A DNA stretch of 40,076 nucleotides from NCBI GenBank assembly GCA_017449215.1, contig JAFSJY010000029.1:1-40076 (forward strand), read 5' to 3'. Within the stretch, counting starts at the first letter, position 1; every line of letters begins with the position of its first letter. Shown here in pieces: positions 7,600 through 17,411 of this stretch. The translations under genes and the position numbers were made by a program. This stretch comes from Acholeplasmatales bacterium (GTDB lineage Bacteria; Bacillota_I; Bacilli_A; Acholeplasmatales; Anaeroplasmataceae). The notes beneath the pieces were generated by a model. That model did not search any database, was not told the DNA's origin, and worked only from the letters and a program-made list of their open reading frames with translations.

Positions 7600-9561
7600 C
7601 TATTTAGATGCCTTTAATTCCATAATAGCATCTCTTATCTGTGCAGCCATTTCGAAATTTAAATCCTTTGCATATTGCTTCATCTCATCCTCTAAGCTTA
7701 GGATTAATGCTGCCTTATCTTCCTTAGTTAATTGCTTATGATAAATAGCAGATGCGTCTACTACCTCATCAGCTACCTTCATTGTAATACTCTTTGGTAT
7801 TTCTTTAATAATTGTTTGAGGTACAATACCATGCTCCTTATTATATTTATCCTGAATAGAACGTCTTCTTTCAGTTTCATCTATCGCAACTCTCATTGAT
7901 GGTGATATTGTATCTGCATATAGTATTACCTTACCATCCTTATTTCTAGCTGCTCTACCTATTGTTTGAATTAAGCTTCTTTCACTTCTTAAAAAGCCCT
8001 GCTTATCAGCATCTAATATACAAACAAGTGAAACCTCTGGCAAGTCTAAGCCTTCTCTTAATAGGTTAATACCGACTAATACATCATATTTACCTAATCT
8101 TAAATCCTTTAATATTTCAATTCTTTCTAAGGCTTTTATCTCAGAATGTAAATAAGCTACCTTAACACCAAGCTTTTTTAAATATGATGTTAACTCCTCA
8201 CTCATTTTAATAGTTAATGTAGTTACTAATACACGTTGATTGTTTTTAGAATGATTAACTATTTCTGCATAAATATCATCAACCTGACCAAGTGATGGTC
8301 TAACCTCAATAATAGGGTCTAATAGACCAGTAGGTCTAATGATTTGTTCTGTAATAGGATAATCCTTTTCCCAATCTCCTGGTGTTGCAGAAACAAATAA
8401 CGCATCATTAATCTTCTTATCAAATTCTTCAAATTTTAGTGGTCTATTATCTAATGCACTAGGTAATCTAAATCCATAATTAACTAAATTAGATTTTCTA
8501 GATCTATCTCCATTATACATTCCTCCTACCTGAGGAATAGTAACATGAGATTCATCTACTATAAGTAAGAAATCCCTAGGGAAGAAATCTATTAATACTG
8601 ATGGTGTTTCACCCTCAGCTCTTAATGATAGATGTCTAGAATAATTTTCAACTCCAGAGCATGAGCCAGTTTCTTCTAGCATTTCTATATCATATTTAGT
8701 TCTTTGTTCTATTCTTTCAGCCTCTAGTGGTTTACCCTCATCCTGAAATTTTTTAACCTGGTCCTTTAATTCAGCTCTTATTCTTCTTATAGCCTCCTCA
8801 AGCTTTGCCTTAGGAGTTACGAAATGTGTAGCGGCAAATATATTAGCAAACATAATATCAGATATAGGCTTTCCTGTAACTATATCAAATGTTCTAATAC
8901 GCTCAACCTCATCATCAAAGAATTCAATTTTAATTCCAGTTGAATGCTCACTTGGAGGTATGATATCTAGGATATCTCCTCTAAATCTAAATGTACCTCT
9001 TTTGAATTCGAAATCATTTCTTTCAAATTGCATCTCAATTAATTTTTTCATAATTAATTTAGGGTTATATGATTCTCCAACTCTAATTGTAAGCATAGAA
9101 TCCTTATAATCAGATGGGTCACCAATACCATAAATACATGAAACAGATGCCACAACAATAACATCCTTATAATCCATTAATGCCGCTGTCGCGCTATGTC
9201 TTAGCTCATCTATTTCATCATTAATTTGAGCATCCTTTTCAATATATGTATCACTAGATACTACATAAGCCTCTGGCTGATAATAATCATAATATGAAAT
9301 GAAATATTCAACATGGTTTTCCGGAAACAATTGCTTAAATTCATTATAAAGCTGTCCAGCTAATGTCTTATTATGAGCTAATATTAATGTTGGCTTATTT
9401 AATCTTTGAATAATATTTGCCATCGTAAATGTCTTACCAGTACCAGTCGCTCCTAATAGAGTTTGACGCTTTATACCATTATTAAAATTATTAACTATAT
9501 TATCAATAGCTGCTGGCTGATCACCAGTAGGCTCATATTTTGATACTAATTTAAATCCCAT
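7600..9561 (-). CDS. uvrB: Excinuclease ABC subunit B
   Basis: UvrB is the damage-verifying helicase of nucleotide excision repair, working with UvrA and UvrC in the cytoplasm. The 653-residue protein has GATGTGKT (Walker A), the beta-hairpin [14 protein letters not shown] (motif II), the RPTGLLDP segment, [12 protein letters not shown] and IGRAARN. It ends with a UVR domain (about 615-653) that binds UvrC. I set the start at ATG 9561 ([11 protein letters not shown]): AGGAGG stands 8 bases before it, while the upstream GTG at 9570 falls within that spacer. uvrA and uvrC are not in the window. The rlmCD gene follows in the same operon. Confidence 0.97.
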   Translation of the reverse strand: MGFKLVSKYEPTGDQPAAIDNIVNNFNNGIKRQTLLGATGTGKTFTMANIIQRLNKPTLILAHNKTLAGQLYNEFKQLFPENHVEYFISYYDYYQPEAYVVSSDTYIEKDAQINDEIDELRHSATAALMDYKDVIVVASVSCIYGIGDPSDYKDSMLTIRVGESYNPKLIMKKLIEMQFERNDFEFKRGTFRFRGDILDIIPPSEHSTGIKIEFFDDEVERIRTFDIVTGKPISDIMFANIFAATHFVTPKAKLEEAIRRIRAELKDQVKKFQDEGKPLEAERIEQRTKYDIEMLEETGSCSGVENYSRHLSLRAEGETPSVLIDFFPRDFLLIVDESHVTIPQVGGMYNGDRSRKSNLVNYGFRLPSALDNRPLKFEEFDKKINDALFVSATPGDWEKDYPITEQIIRPTGLLDPIIEVRPSLGQVDDIYAEIVNHSKNNQRVLVTTLTIKMSEELTSYLKKLGVKVAYLHSEIKALERIEILKDLRLGKYDVLVGINLLREGLDLPEVSLVCILDADKQGFLRSERSLIQTIGRAARNKDGKVILYADTISPSMRVAIDETERRRSIQDKYNKEHGIVPQTIIKEIPKSITMKVADEVVDASAIYHKQLTKEDKAALILSLEDEMKQYAKDLNFEMAAQIRDAIMELKASK

Positions 9562-9586
9562 ATAAAGCACCTCCTCTTAGCGAATA

Positions 9587-9612
9587 AAGTCTTCAGGTAA
9601 AACTGAAGACTT
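9587..9612 (-). terminator. Hairpin between the SNF2 helicase gene and uvrB
   Basis: This is a perfect 10-bp stem, AAGTCTTCAG/CTGAAGACTT, with a 6-base loop, followed on the minus strand by TTTATT. The T-run is weak, so it may be a partial terminator or attenuator, or may protect mRNA ends. Confidence 0.6.
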
Positions 9613-9617
9613 CCTAT

Positions 9618-12600
9618 TTATTCTAATAAATCTAAAATATCCTGCTTAGATAATTTCTTAATACCTTCGCTATTAACAACACTTTCGGCTAATTCTCTCT
9701 TAATCTTTTGAAGCTCCATAACCTTCTCTTCAATAGTATCCTTACAGATTAATCTTAATACATTTACATTCTTAGTTTGACCAATTCTATAAGCTCTATC
9801 TGAAGCCTGAAGTTCAGCACTAGAATTCCACCATGGATCTAGATGAATTACCATATCAGCACCAACTAAATTTAAGCCAGTACCACCAGCCTTTAATGAA
9901 ATAATGAATACCTTTATATCAGTATTAGCATTAAATTCATCAACCATTTCCATTCTAGTCTTAGCCTTAGTAGTACCATCTAGAATAAAGTTTCTAATTC
10001 CCATATCATCTAATTCCTTAGATAAAATAGGGAAGCTTTGAGCAAATTGTGAGAATACTAATATTCTATGACCACCTTCAATAGATGATTTAATAATATC
10101 TACTGCCATATTAATCTTAGTATTATCAAAATGCTCCTGTAGGATTAATTCTGGAGTAATACAAATTTGTCTTAATCTTGTTAATAAGGCAAGAATATTG
10201 TTACCACCAGACTTGATATCTTCCTTTAGCTTTTCAACGTAACCATTATAAATATCACGTTGCTTATTCTCCATCTTATAATAATAGCACTCTTCAATCT
10301 TATCAGGTAAATCCTTTAATACATCCTTCTTAGTACGTCTTAGGATAAATGGAGATACTCTCTTCTTTAAATTATCTAATGTTTCTAAATCATCATGAAC
10401 AATTAATGATTCATATCTTGATTTAAAATGAGAATAATTTGATAAATAACCTGGCATCAAGAAATCAAAGATACTCCATAAATCTGCTAAACCATTTTCA
10501 ATTGGTGTACCAGTTAAAGCAAAATTAATTTCGCTATTTAATGCCTTTATAGCTTCACTCTTTTGAGCGAATTGATTCTTAATAAATTGAGCCTCATCAG
10601 CGATTACAAATCTAAATTCAGAATCATATAATGTAATATCTCTTCTTAAAGAATCATATGATGTAATATATAATTCCTTTTGATTCTTCTTAATATTACG
10701 AATTAAATCAGTTCTTTCCTCAATAGAACCTAATATCATCTTAACAGGATAATTAAATCCCCACTTCTCGCATTCATTTTCCCAGTTATAAACTAATGAC
10801 ATAGGACATACGATTAAAGATGGCTTATTTACTGTATCAGAATCTAAGAATGAAATAATTTCTAAAGTCTTACCTAAACCCATATCATCAGCTAAAATAC
10901 CACCAAAACCATATGAAGTTAATGTCTTTAACCACTTAAAGCCTTCAATTTGATATTCTCTTAGCTTCTTATCAAATGGATCATTAGGATTGAAGCTAGA
11001 CTTCTTATAATTTTGGATAGTCTTAATCATCTTAACTACTTCATCATCCATTGATAAATTAGTATCAACACCAGATACTAACTTTAATAAATAATTAAGT
11101 GGCTTAGTAATAGGCTTAGCTAAATCCTTAATAGAGATATTGAAATCCTCCATAAAGTCATCTAATTCCTTAGCTACATCCTCATCTATTTCTAGAATTG
11201 TGTTATCCTCAAGTCTAACGAATTTCTTCTTTTCATGATATGCCTCTAGCATCTTCTTTAAATCCTTAGATGACATATCAGCGTCAAATCTGAAATCAAG
11301 TAATCCAACATTATATGAAATATTAATAGATGTTCTCTTAGATTTCTTAGCATTTATCTTCTTCATTGATTCATCAAAATAAACCTCACCAAAGGCTTTA
11401 ATCTGTGATAAATCAGATGTTAATAGAACATATTGATCCTCAATATCAATAATTCTATATTGCTTTTGCTCACCCTTCTTAAATCCATATGTTTCAATAG
11501 TTGTTAGATAAGCATCTAATAATTCCTTAATATATGGGCTTGCTCTATCATCTAATGGACAAGAAATCTTAGGCTGTAAATATACAATTTCCTTATCATA
11601 TGATAAATATGAATTAATTCTAATATTTGGAACTGGATATTTTTCATAGAAATCATCTCTTACATTAATACTATTTCTAATTAATGGTAATAATGAAGAA
11701 ATAAATTTATCACTATTTACATCAATCTTTAATGAACCATTTATTTTAAATAAATAATTAAATAGCTTATTCTCTAGTCTATTCTTATATTGATATGCAT
11801 AAATATTTTCATCATCATAAAAATATGCTCTATTAATACCAGAAACTAATATTTTACTATCATTAGGTGCTTTAATTACAAGCTCAGCTGAATTTAATTC
11901 TAGATAAGACATATCAGTAGATAAGATAGTTCTATTTACTGGCTTTAGCTCATCCTGAGATTTAAATAATATAGTTCTTCCTAAATAAATCTCAAATAGC
12001 TTTAACAATTGAGACTTTCTTATTCTAATAAATTTTTGACTACCTACAGTACTAATATTAGATACGAATGTATATAAATCCTTAGATACATCGTCGAAGC
12101 ATTCATATGAATGAGTAAATTCAAGACGTTGTCCATAAGATATAACCTTATTATTTTCTGTAGCGTCAATAAATTCATTAATATCCTTGATGATATAATC
12201 CTTATCATAGCCTATCTTTAAAGATAGAACATATTCATTTTGAATAACCTCTACTACAGGAATTAAATGTAATAATCCAAAATATGGATTAGTTACTCTT
12301 AATGTTTCAGCTAATGAATTTAAAATAACATTTTGAGCAGCTGATTCCTTCTTAGATAAATATAGATTATATTCCTTATCAAACTTTTCCTTATTAACTA
12401 TCATTAAAGCTAATGTATATAAAGCAGCCTCATGAATACAGCTATTATTCTTATAAAAATTTAAGCATGAGCATGAAGTCTCCTTAATCTTAAAGTTCTT
12501 ATCAAGACGAAGTTCTGATTTAGTTGTCATCATTGCGTTTAAAAATAATGTTGTTGGTGTAACAACAAAATCCCCATTATCCTCTTCTATTCTTATATAA

Positions 12601-12686
12601 AGCAAAGGATTGTTCATTGCATTATCTAGGAAAACCTTTAATGTTTGATTACCATCATACTTATATAAAATCTCACTTAGTCTCAT
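9618..12686 (-). CDS. SWIM/SNF2-family helicase
   Basis: The 1022-residue protein is an ATP-driven DNA translocase of the RapA/SNF2 group. A SWIM zinc finger (CSCLNFYKNNSCIHEAAL, about 71-88) is followed by a long helicase-associated region. The SNF2 motor begins near 580 with LADDMGLGKTLE (Walker A), then DEAQFIKN (motif II), TGTPIENGLADLWSIFDFL, and the C-terminal RecA lobe with FSQFAQ, SLKAGGTGLNLVGAD and DRAYRIGQ. Length and domain order fit the bacterial SWIM-SNF2 proteins often found in Firmicutes, whose substrate is not well defined. Its promoter appears to be at 12725-12733. It is probably transcribed separately from uvrB because of the hairpin between them. Confidence 0.9.
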   Translation of the reverse strand: MRLSEILYKYDGNQTLKVFLDNAMNNPLLYIRIEEDNGDFVVTPTTLFLNAMMTTKSELRLDKNFKIKETSCSCLNFYKNNSCIHEAALYTLALMIVNKEKFDKEYNLYLSKKESAAQNVILNSLAETLRVTNPYFGLLHLIPVVEVIQNEYVLSLKIGYDKDYIIKDINEFIDATENNKVISYGQRLEFTHSYECFDDVSKDLYTFVSNISTVGSQKFIRIRKSQLLKLFEIYLGRTILFKSQDELKPVNRTILSTDMSYLELNSAELVIKAPNDSKILVSGINRAYFYDDENIYAYQYKNRLENKLFNYLFKINGSLKIDVNSDKFISSLLPLIRNSINVRDDFYEKYPVPNIRINSYLSYDKEIVYLQPKISCPLDDRASPYIKELLDAYLTTIETYGFKKGEQKQYRIIDIEDQYVLLTSDLSQIKAFGEVYFDESMKKINAKKSKRTSINISYNVGLLDFRFDADMSSKDLKKMLEAYHEKKKFVRLEDNTILEIDEDVAKELDDFMEDFNISIKDLAKPITKPLNYLLKLVSGVDTNLSMDDEVVKMIKTIQNYKKSSFNPNDPFDKKLREYQIEGFKWLKTLTSYGFGGILADDMGLGKTLEIISFLDSDTVNKPSLIVCPMSLVYNWENECEKWGFNYPVKMILGSIEERTDLIRNIKKNQKELYITSYDSLRRDITLYDSEFRFVIADEAQFIKNQFAQKSEAIKALNSEINFALTGTPIENGLADLWSIFDFLMPGYLSNYSHFKSRYESLIVHDDLETLDNLKKRVSPFILRRTKKDVLKDLPDKIEECYYYKMENKQRDIYNGYVEKLKEDIKSGGNNILALLTRLRQICITPELILQEHFDNTKINMAVDIIKSSIEGGHRILVFSQFAQSFPILSKELDDMGIRNFILDGTTKAKTRMEMVDEFNANTDIKVFIISLKAGGTGLNLVGADMVIHLDPWWNSSAELQASDRAYRIGQTKNVNVLRLICKDTIEEKVMELQKIKRELAESVVNSEGIKKLSKQDILDLLE

Positions 12687-12724
12687 AATAACAACCTCTT
12701 AAATGTTTTATAGTGTCTTTAATA

Positions 12725-12733
12725 ATTATAGCA
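12725..12733 (-). promoter_or_regulatory. Extended -10 promoter of the SNF2 helicase gene
   Basis: On the minus strand TGCTATAAT is an extended -10 box (TGnTATAAT), about 40 bases before the helicase start. No good -35 box is seen, which is usual for extended -10 promoters. Confidence 0.5.
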
Positions 12734-12787
12734 CACTTGGTTTGATTTTTGTAGATTAATTTGTCGTTTTTTCACATATGAAAAGGC

Positions 12788-12816
12788 TTTTATTTAATAT
12801 AAAAAATTGATATAAT
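12788..12816 (+). promoter_or_regulatory. Promoter of the DtxR-type regulator gene
   Basis: A perfect -10 box TATAAT (12811-12816) has a weak T-rich -35 region 17 bases upstream. It diverges from the SNF2 helicase promoter. Confidence 0.45.
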
Positions 12817-12844
12817 ATATAATAATGAAAGAGAGTGATGAATA

Positions 12845-13210
12845 ATGAACATTTTAGAATCAGGCGAGGATTATCTTGAAGCCATTTTAATGTTAAGTGA
12901 AAAAAAAGATGGTGTACACGCAATTGACATTTGTGAACACCTTAAAATAACTAAACCATCAGTTTCAGTAATGCTAAAAAGATTACGTGAGGATGGATAT
13001 ATAACAATTGATAATGATAATCATCTTCATCTAACTGAAAAGGGATTACCAATTGCAGAAAAGGTTTATGATAGACATAAATATTTAAAGAGCCTATTAA
13101 TTAAAATTGGAGTTAATCCTGTTACTGCTGAGGAGGATGCTTGTAAGATTGAGCATGACCTATCAGATGAAACATATGAAAAGATTAAACAAGCTTTTCC
13201 AAATAAATAA
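12845..13210 (+). CDS. DtxR/MntR-family metal-dependent transcriptional regulator
   Basis: This 121-residue DNA-binding repressor has an N-terminal winged helix (ITKPSVSVMLKRLREDGYI, about 38-56) and a metal-binding dimerisation part. Candidate ligands are the Asp and Glu of SGEDYLEAIL (about 6-15), His in DRHKYL (about 77), and ACKIEH (about 98-103). The Cys-x-x-Glu-His arrangement resembles the DtxR/IdeR site (Cys102, Glu105, His106) more than MntR, which has Glu at the first place. The SH3-like C-terminal domain is absent. It probably controls metal uptake genes elsewhere; no transporter is adjacent. The metal cannot be read safely from these residues alone. Confidence 0.85.
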   Translation: MNILESGEDYLEAILMLSEKKDGVHAIDICEHLKITKPSVSVMLKRLREDGYITIDNDNHLHLTEKGLPIAEKVYDRHKYLKSLLIKIGVNPVTAEEDACKIEHDLSDETYEKIKQAFPNK

Positions 13211-13219
13211 TTTAGTACA

Positions 13220-13249
13220 AAAAAAGTAATGGTTGCCCATTACTTTTTT
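13220..13249. terminator. Bidirectional terminator
   Basis: A perfect 13-bp stem AAAAAAGTAATGG/CCATTACTTTTTT with a 4-base loop has T-runs on both strands. It serves the convergent DtxR-type and TetR-type genes. Confidence 0.9.
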
Positions 13250-13254
13250 AACTA

Positions 13255-13821
13255 TTACTTTGTTGATAAGAAATCCTTAATGAAAGATGTAGCTAATTCA
13301 ATGTTCTCATCTAAAGTTAATCTAGAATAACCTTGTAAATAACCACAGATGACGTCAATGAAGCCACATGCGAAGAAAGAAATCTCAGCATGTCTTTTAG
13401 CTGGATCTTGATACTTAGTAACAAACTTAGAACAAGCAAATAAATTCTCGATTACATATTCCTTATATTGTGTAAGGAATGTTGCTGGATAAATACCAGA
13501 TGCGATTAATCTATAATCCTGCTCATTCTTTCTAATTACTTCTAAAGACTTCTTTAGGCTTGCCTCAATACTTGCCTCTGGATTCTTAATATATTCGTCT
13601 AAAACTTCCTTAGCATTCTTTAAAACGTCGTTTTGAATTTCGGCAACTAAATCGTTAATGTCATTATAATGACAATAGAATGTAGACTTAGAAATATCTG
13701 CTCTATCTACGATTTCCTTAACTGTAATCTTACTTGAATCCTTCTTTTCATTAATTAGCTCTGCATAAGCTGTTCTAATTGATTTTCTTGATCTAATTGA
13801 ATTTCTATACTCTTTACTCAT
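13255..13821 (-). CDS. TetR/AcrR-family transcriptional regulator
   Basis: The protein has about 188 residues. The N-terminal helix-turn-helix is typical (KITVKEIVDRADISKSTFY, then CHYNDINDLVAEI, about 30-62). The C-terminal helical ligand domain resembles TetR_C regulators of the DhaS type (RLIASGIYPATFL, ISFFACGFIDVICGY). I chose ATG 13821 (MSKEYRN) because AGGAGG lies 9 bases before it; an ATG two codons upstream is too close. No target gene can be named. The carboxylesterase gene lies upstream on the same strand across a 116-base gap. Confidence 0.88.
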   Translation of the reverse strand: MSKEYRNSIRSRKSIRTAYAELINEKKDSSKITVKEIVDRADISKSTFYCHYNDINDLVAEIQNDVLKNAKEVLDEYIKNPEASIEASLKKSLEVIRKNEQDYRLIASGIYPATFLTQYKEYVIENLFACSKFVTKYQDPAKRHAEISFFACGFIDVICGYLQGYSRLTLDENIELATSFIKDFLSTK

Positions 13822-13942
13822 TTTCATACTCCTCCTATTAAAATTTTAGTAATCGCTATACACATTCTTATTATACGTTATAATTCGAACTAAAACAATA
13901 CTTTTATACAAAAATTTACTTTTTTATTATTTTATTCCAATT

Positions 13943-15754
13943 TTAGTTAACATTCAAAAAATAATCGAATATCTTATATAGCTCTAGATATCTATCATTG
14001 ATCATACCAACATTAGCTCCAAGTTCCATAATGTCGCTACCTGTATTTTCCCATTCCTTCCAATTAGGTAAATCACTAGAATTAGGATTTCCAGTTTTAG
14101 CAAAATTTGACCAATAATTAAGCATTTTATTAGATAAGCTAATATCAGTATCATCATATCTATAATCATATGGTGATTTATAAACATTACCATATGCATA
14201 TATCATTTCACCAGAATGATATGTACCATAATATCCATTTTCTTTAGTGAACTGGTATCTATAAACTTTAGTATTACTACCTAAGGCAGCTCTACTCCAT
14301 GAATGATGAGGATAAATAAACCACCAAACAGATATTATTTCATTAAATGCACTAAAGGCATCCTCTTCTATTTTATCCTTATAAAGGTTTACTATCTTTT
14401 TAATTGTTTCATCATCAAATAATTCTTTTAATCTTTCTTCGATATTATTCTTATTTGTTGGACTAAATAAATATTTAGGTATAACAAAGGCATCTGCCTC
14501 CTTTACGTTATATCCATTTAGTAATGCTTCCTCATTATTTTCATTATCTAAATATACCTGATATGGATATTTATCTAATGCATATCCATCTATTGTCATA
14601 CAATCATTTGCATATTTAGTATTAACAAGCTTAGACGCATCTACTTTTCTTAATTCAGAAATATTCTTAGCATTAAATTCAGCCATGATTTTCTTACCAG
14701 TATCTAATGCATCATTTAGTTTTCTAAATGTATGAGGTGGCTCTTTTACTACCAAAGAGCTTGATTCACCAATTGCTCTTTTAAATAAGCCCTTAGCTAA
14801 TTTAGATGTACAAATAGCTGATACACTAGATGAACCAGCACTTTCACCTGCTATAGTAATATTATTTTCATCTCCACCAAAATATTTGGCATTATCCTTA
14901 ACCCATTTAATAGCCTTAATTTGATCTAATAAGCCATAATTACCAGTTGTATTATTTTCTGATTCAGCTATTAATTCTTCATTTGCATAATATCCAAATA
15001 TACCTAGTCTATATTGGATAGTTACCATAATAACTCCAGTCTTTGCCATCTCTTCTCCATTATAATCATCGAAGGCAGCACTACCTGTTGTTAATGAACC
15101 ACCATGGATATATACCAAGACAGGTAAATTATCCTTATCTGTATTAGGCTTCCATACATTTAAATATAATGAATCCTCGCTAACAGGCTCAACATCAGTT
15201 GAAATATAATTAGGATGCCAAGCTCCCTCTGCGTACATATTTACAAGTGATGATACAACCTCATTATTTTTAGGCTGATATGATTTTGCTTTAAACTGAC
15301 TACAATCTAAAACTCCATCCCAGTTATCAACATTTTGTGGCTCCCTCCATCTTAAGTCACCTACAGGTGGCTTAGCGTATGGAATACCAGCATAAACTAA
15401 TACATCCTTATTCTCATTATATACACCTTGAATTTTACCATTTTCAATTTGTAGCACATCAGTATTAATAGGGTTATTATAATTTACAGCACTCTTTAAT
15501 GTAACCTTAGGCTTCGCAAAAATAATAACAATAAGGGTTGCTATACTAAAGCCTAAAATTAAAAATAATCTCTTTTTAAAATTAGCTTTAATATATAAAA
15601 TTCTAAGCACTAAATATGTGACAATAAAAATTAATTCAAATATAAATAAATATAAGGGTCCATTAGCTAAATCTAAATAGAATATGATAATTCCAAATAA
15701 AGAAACTAGAAATAAAAAAAATAAAATTTCTAAAATAATCCTTCTTTTAGACAT
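13943..15754 (-). CDS. Membrane-anchored type-B carboxylesterase
   Basis: The 603-residue alpha/beta hydrolase has three hydrophobic segments at the N terminus (about 5-25, 31-52 and 62-80), which should hold the catalytic domain at the outer face of the membrane. The esterase domain starts near 95 with GIPYAKPPVGDLRWREP, then DSLYLNVWKP and VYIHGGS (oxyanion hole). GESAGSSSV carries the nucleophile Ser, and YHSGEMIYAYG the catalytic His. Family length without the anchor is about 500, so the domain looks complete. Natural substrates of such para-nitrobenzyl-esterase-like enzymes are usually unknown. It sits alone, with a ribosome site AAGGGATG before ATG 15754. Confidence 0.88.
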   Translation of the reverse strand: MSKRRIILEILFFLFLVSLFGIIIFYLDLANGPLYLFIFELIFIVTYLVLRILYIKANFKKRLFLILGFSIATLIVIIFAKPKVTLKSAVNYNNPINTDVLQIENGKIQGVYNENKDVLVYAGIPYAKPPVGDLRWREPQNVDNWDGVLDCSQFKAKSYQPKNNEVVSSLVNMYAEGAWHPNYISTDVEPVSEDSLYLNVWKPNTDKDNLPVLVYIHGGSLTTGSAAFDDYNGEEMAKTGVIMVTIQYRLGIFGYYANEELIAESENNTTGNYGLLDQIKAIKWVKDNAKYFGGDENNITIAGESAGSSSVSAICTSKLAKGLFKRAIGESSSLVVKEPPHTFRKLNDALDTGKKIMAEFNAKNISELRKVDASKLVNTKYANDCMTIDGYALDKYPYQVYLDNENNEEALLNGYNVKEADAFVIPKYLFSPTNKNNIEERLKELFDDETIKKIVNLYKDKIEEDAFSAFNEIISVWWFIYPHHSWSRAALGSNTKVYRYQFTKENGYYGTYHSGEMIYAYGNVYKSPYDYRYDDTDISLSNKMLNYWSNFAKTGNPNSSDLPNWKEWENTGSDIMELGANVGMINDRYLELYKIFDYFLNVN

Positions 15755-15827
15755 TATTTCATCCCTTTCCAGCCGATTTTATCACAAATATTCTAATTTG
15801 TACACAAAAATTTCTATAGAATAAAAA

Positions 15828-15853
15828 CAAACTCCCAGTCCAAGAGTTTGTTT
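15828..15853 (-). terminator. Terminator of the VTC/DUF4956 operon
   Basis: The hairpin AACAAACTC...GAGTTTGTT lies just past the DUF4956 stop, with a T-rich 3' flank on the minus strand (TTTTTATTC). Confidence 0.6.
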
Positions 15854-15859
15854 CCTATT

Positions 15860-16537
15860 TTATAACACATTCATCTTCTCTTCAAATGGTAATATTTGAA
15901 TCTCTAAATTGCCATTTAAAATTCTTAATTCATCAATTAATGACTTCTCATCATTTGGGTTTTTCATCTTAATTTTAAAAGATAATCTAAACATAGATCC
16001 CATACCAGTTGTCTTAACCTCTACACTTTCAGATTCCTTTAAATACTTTTCAAATGCTGGCTTAAATACATCACTATAATCTAATGATTCAGGGATAGTT
16101 ACTCTTAGTAGCATTTCCTTTTCATTAATCTTATGCTCGAAGATATGTAAGAATGTTAAGCCTACATAGATTAATCCAAATCCAATTAATACTAAAGCGC
16201 CATATGCCAAATAGCCCATACCAAAGGCAACACCAGCACCCATTGTAATAAATATAGATGCAATCTCATCGGCAGAGCCTGGGGCACTTCTAAATCTAAT
16301 AAGTGCGAACGCTCCACCTATCGCAATGCCTATACCTAAATTACCATTTACAAATGATAATATTACTCCAACTACTGCTGGTAATAAGGCATTAACTAAG
16401 AAAAACCTCTTTGTTGATTTTACTCTAAATGATAATATCCATGCATAAATAATACCAGATATTAACGCAACTCCAATCATTATAAAGAATTGTAATTCAC
16501 TTGATAATGATTCATTATTAAATATTGAACTAAACAT
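15860..16537 (-). CDS. DUF4956-family membrane protein
   Basis: The protein has about 225 residues. Four to five membrane segments occupy the first half, including a Gly-rich stretch NLGIGIAIGGAFALIRFRSAPGS that is typical of DUF4956. A soluble C-terminal domain follows (LLRVTIPESLDYSDVF onward). These proteins are regularly encoded next to VTC-domain proteins, as here, where the gene overlaps the VTC stop by 8 bases. I chose ATG 16537 (MFSS...); a TTG at 16546 is possible. The molecular function is not established. By association it could be a membrane partner in polyphosphate synthesis or export. Confidence 0.85.
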   Translation of the reverse strand: MFSSIFNNESLSSELQFFIMIGVALISGIIYAWILSFRVKSTKRFFLVNALLPAVVGVILSFVNGNLGIGIAIGGAFALIRFRSAPGSADEIASIFITMGAGVAFGMGYLAYGALVLIGFGLIYVGLTFLHIFEHKINEKEMLLRVTIPESLDYSDVFKPAFEKYLKESESVEVKTTGMGSMFRLSFKIKMKNPNDEKSLIDELRILNGNLEIQILPFEEKMNVL

Positions 16538-17249
16538 AGCTTCCAATTTCCTTTCTATCTATATTAATTATTTCTCTTTTATATGCTTCTCCATATTTAG
16601 AAAAGCTATTCTTATAAATCTTTCCATTTGATAATAAAGTAGATAACCAAATAGGAATGGCCTCCTGAACCTTTATTTCTAAAATAGTTGAACCTTCATC
16701 TAACAATGACTTACCATCTGTTGATGTAGATAGATTTAAATCATCTAATCTATATCTTGGGTTATAATCTATTGTTAATCTTAAATCACCATCTGGCTCA
16801 TAATATGCTTCTCTATCATAAATTATTAAGCACGAAGGCTTTAGTGATTCATAATAATCCCTAAAATATGTTATTTCCTTTTCGATTTGTGAATCACTAA
16901 ATACATCATTCTTATTAAAGAATTTATTTACCTCATCAATTGATGTTTGAATTCTTCTTTTATAAACAATCCCATATGCCTTTCTTTTTAATTCTAAGAA
17001 TACAGGCTTACCTGGCTTAGCTAAGCCATAGGATCTAAGTCTACATTTTTCTTTAAATTCAGGCTTATCTAATGATTCTCTAATTAATCTATGATTAGGA
17101 GTATCATAATATAATGAGCAAATTGAAGTTCTACCATATTGGTCTAAAACCATATGTCCCTTTAATCCTTCAACTAAATATTTTGTTTGTTCTTTAGTTA
17201 ATAAATATTTTATTTCGTATCTCTTCATAACATTAATTGCGTCTGACAT
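16530..17249 (-). CDS. VTC-domain (polyphosphate polymerase-like) protein
   Basis: The 239-residue protein belongs to the VTC/triphosphate-tunnel superfamily, whose eukaryotic member Vtc4 makes polyphosphate from ATP. Motifs seen include RYEIKYLL near the start, SLYYDTPNHR (about 46-55), KEKCRLRSYG, FLELKRKAYGIVYKRR (alternating charged tunnel residues), LTIDYNP and TILEIKVQ with the distal Glu-x-Lys. A clear AAGGAGG site stands before ATG 17249. It is co-transcribed and overlapping with the DUF4956 membrane gene, which suggests a membrane-linked complex. Activity in the bacterial branch is inferred from fold and motifs. Confidence 0.88.
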   Translation of the reverse strand: MSDAINVMKRYEIKYLLTKEQTKYLVEGLKGHMVLDQYGRTSICSLYYDTPNHRLIRESLDKPEFKEKCRLRSYGLAKPGKPVFLELKRKAYGIVYKRRIQTSIDEVNKFFNKNDVFSDSQIEKEITYFRDYYESLKPSCLIIYDREAYYEPDGDLRLTIDYNPRYRLDDLNLSTSTDGKSLLDEGSTILEIKVQEAIPIWLSTLLSNGKIYKNSFSKYGEAYKREIINIDRKEIGSYV

Positions 17250-17379
17250 ATTTTATACCTCCTTGGGTTATTTGTAGCTTCATTATAAATATTAAAAAAA
17301 GTGAAAGCAATGCTTCACACAACCTTCACTTTATTACACAAATTTATCCAAAAATATTCACATTTTAATCACATAATTA

Positions 17380-17406
17380 AAGGGATACCGATACAAGATA
17401 TCCCTT
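17380..17406 (-). terminator. Terminator of the EAL gene
   Basis: AAGGGATA pairs with TATCCCTT around a loop, just past the stop of the EAL gene, with a TTTAATTA flank on the minus strand. Confidence 0.55.
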
Positions 17407-17411
17407 AATTA

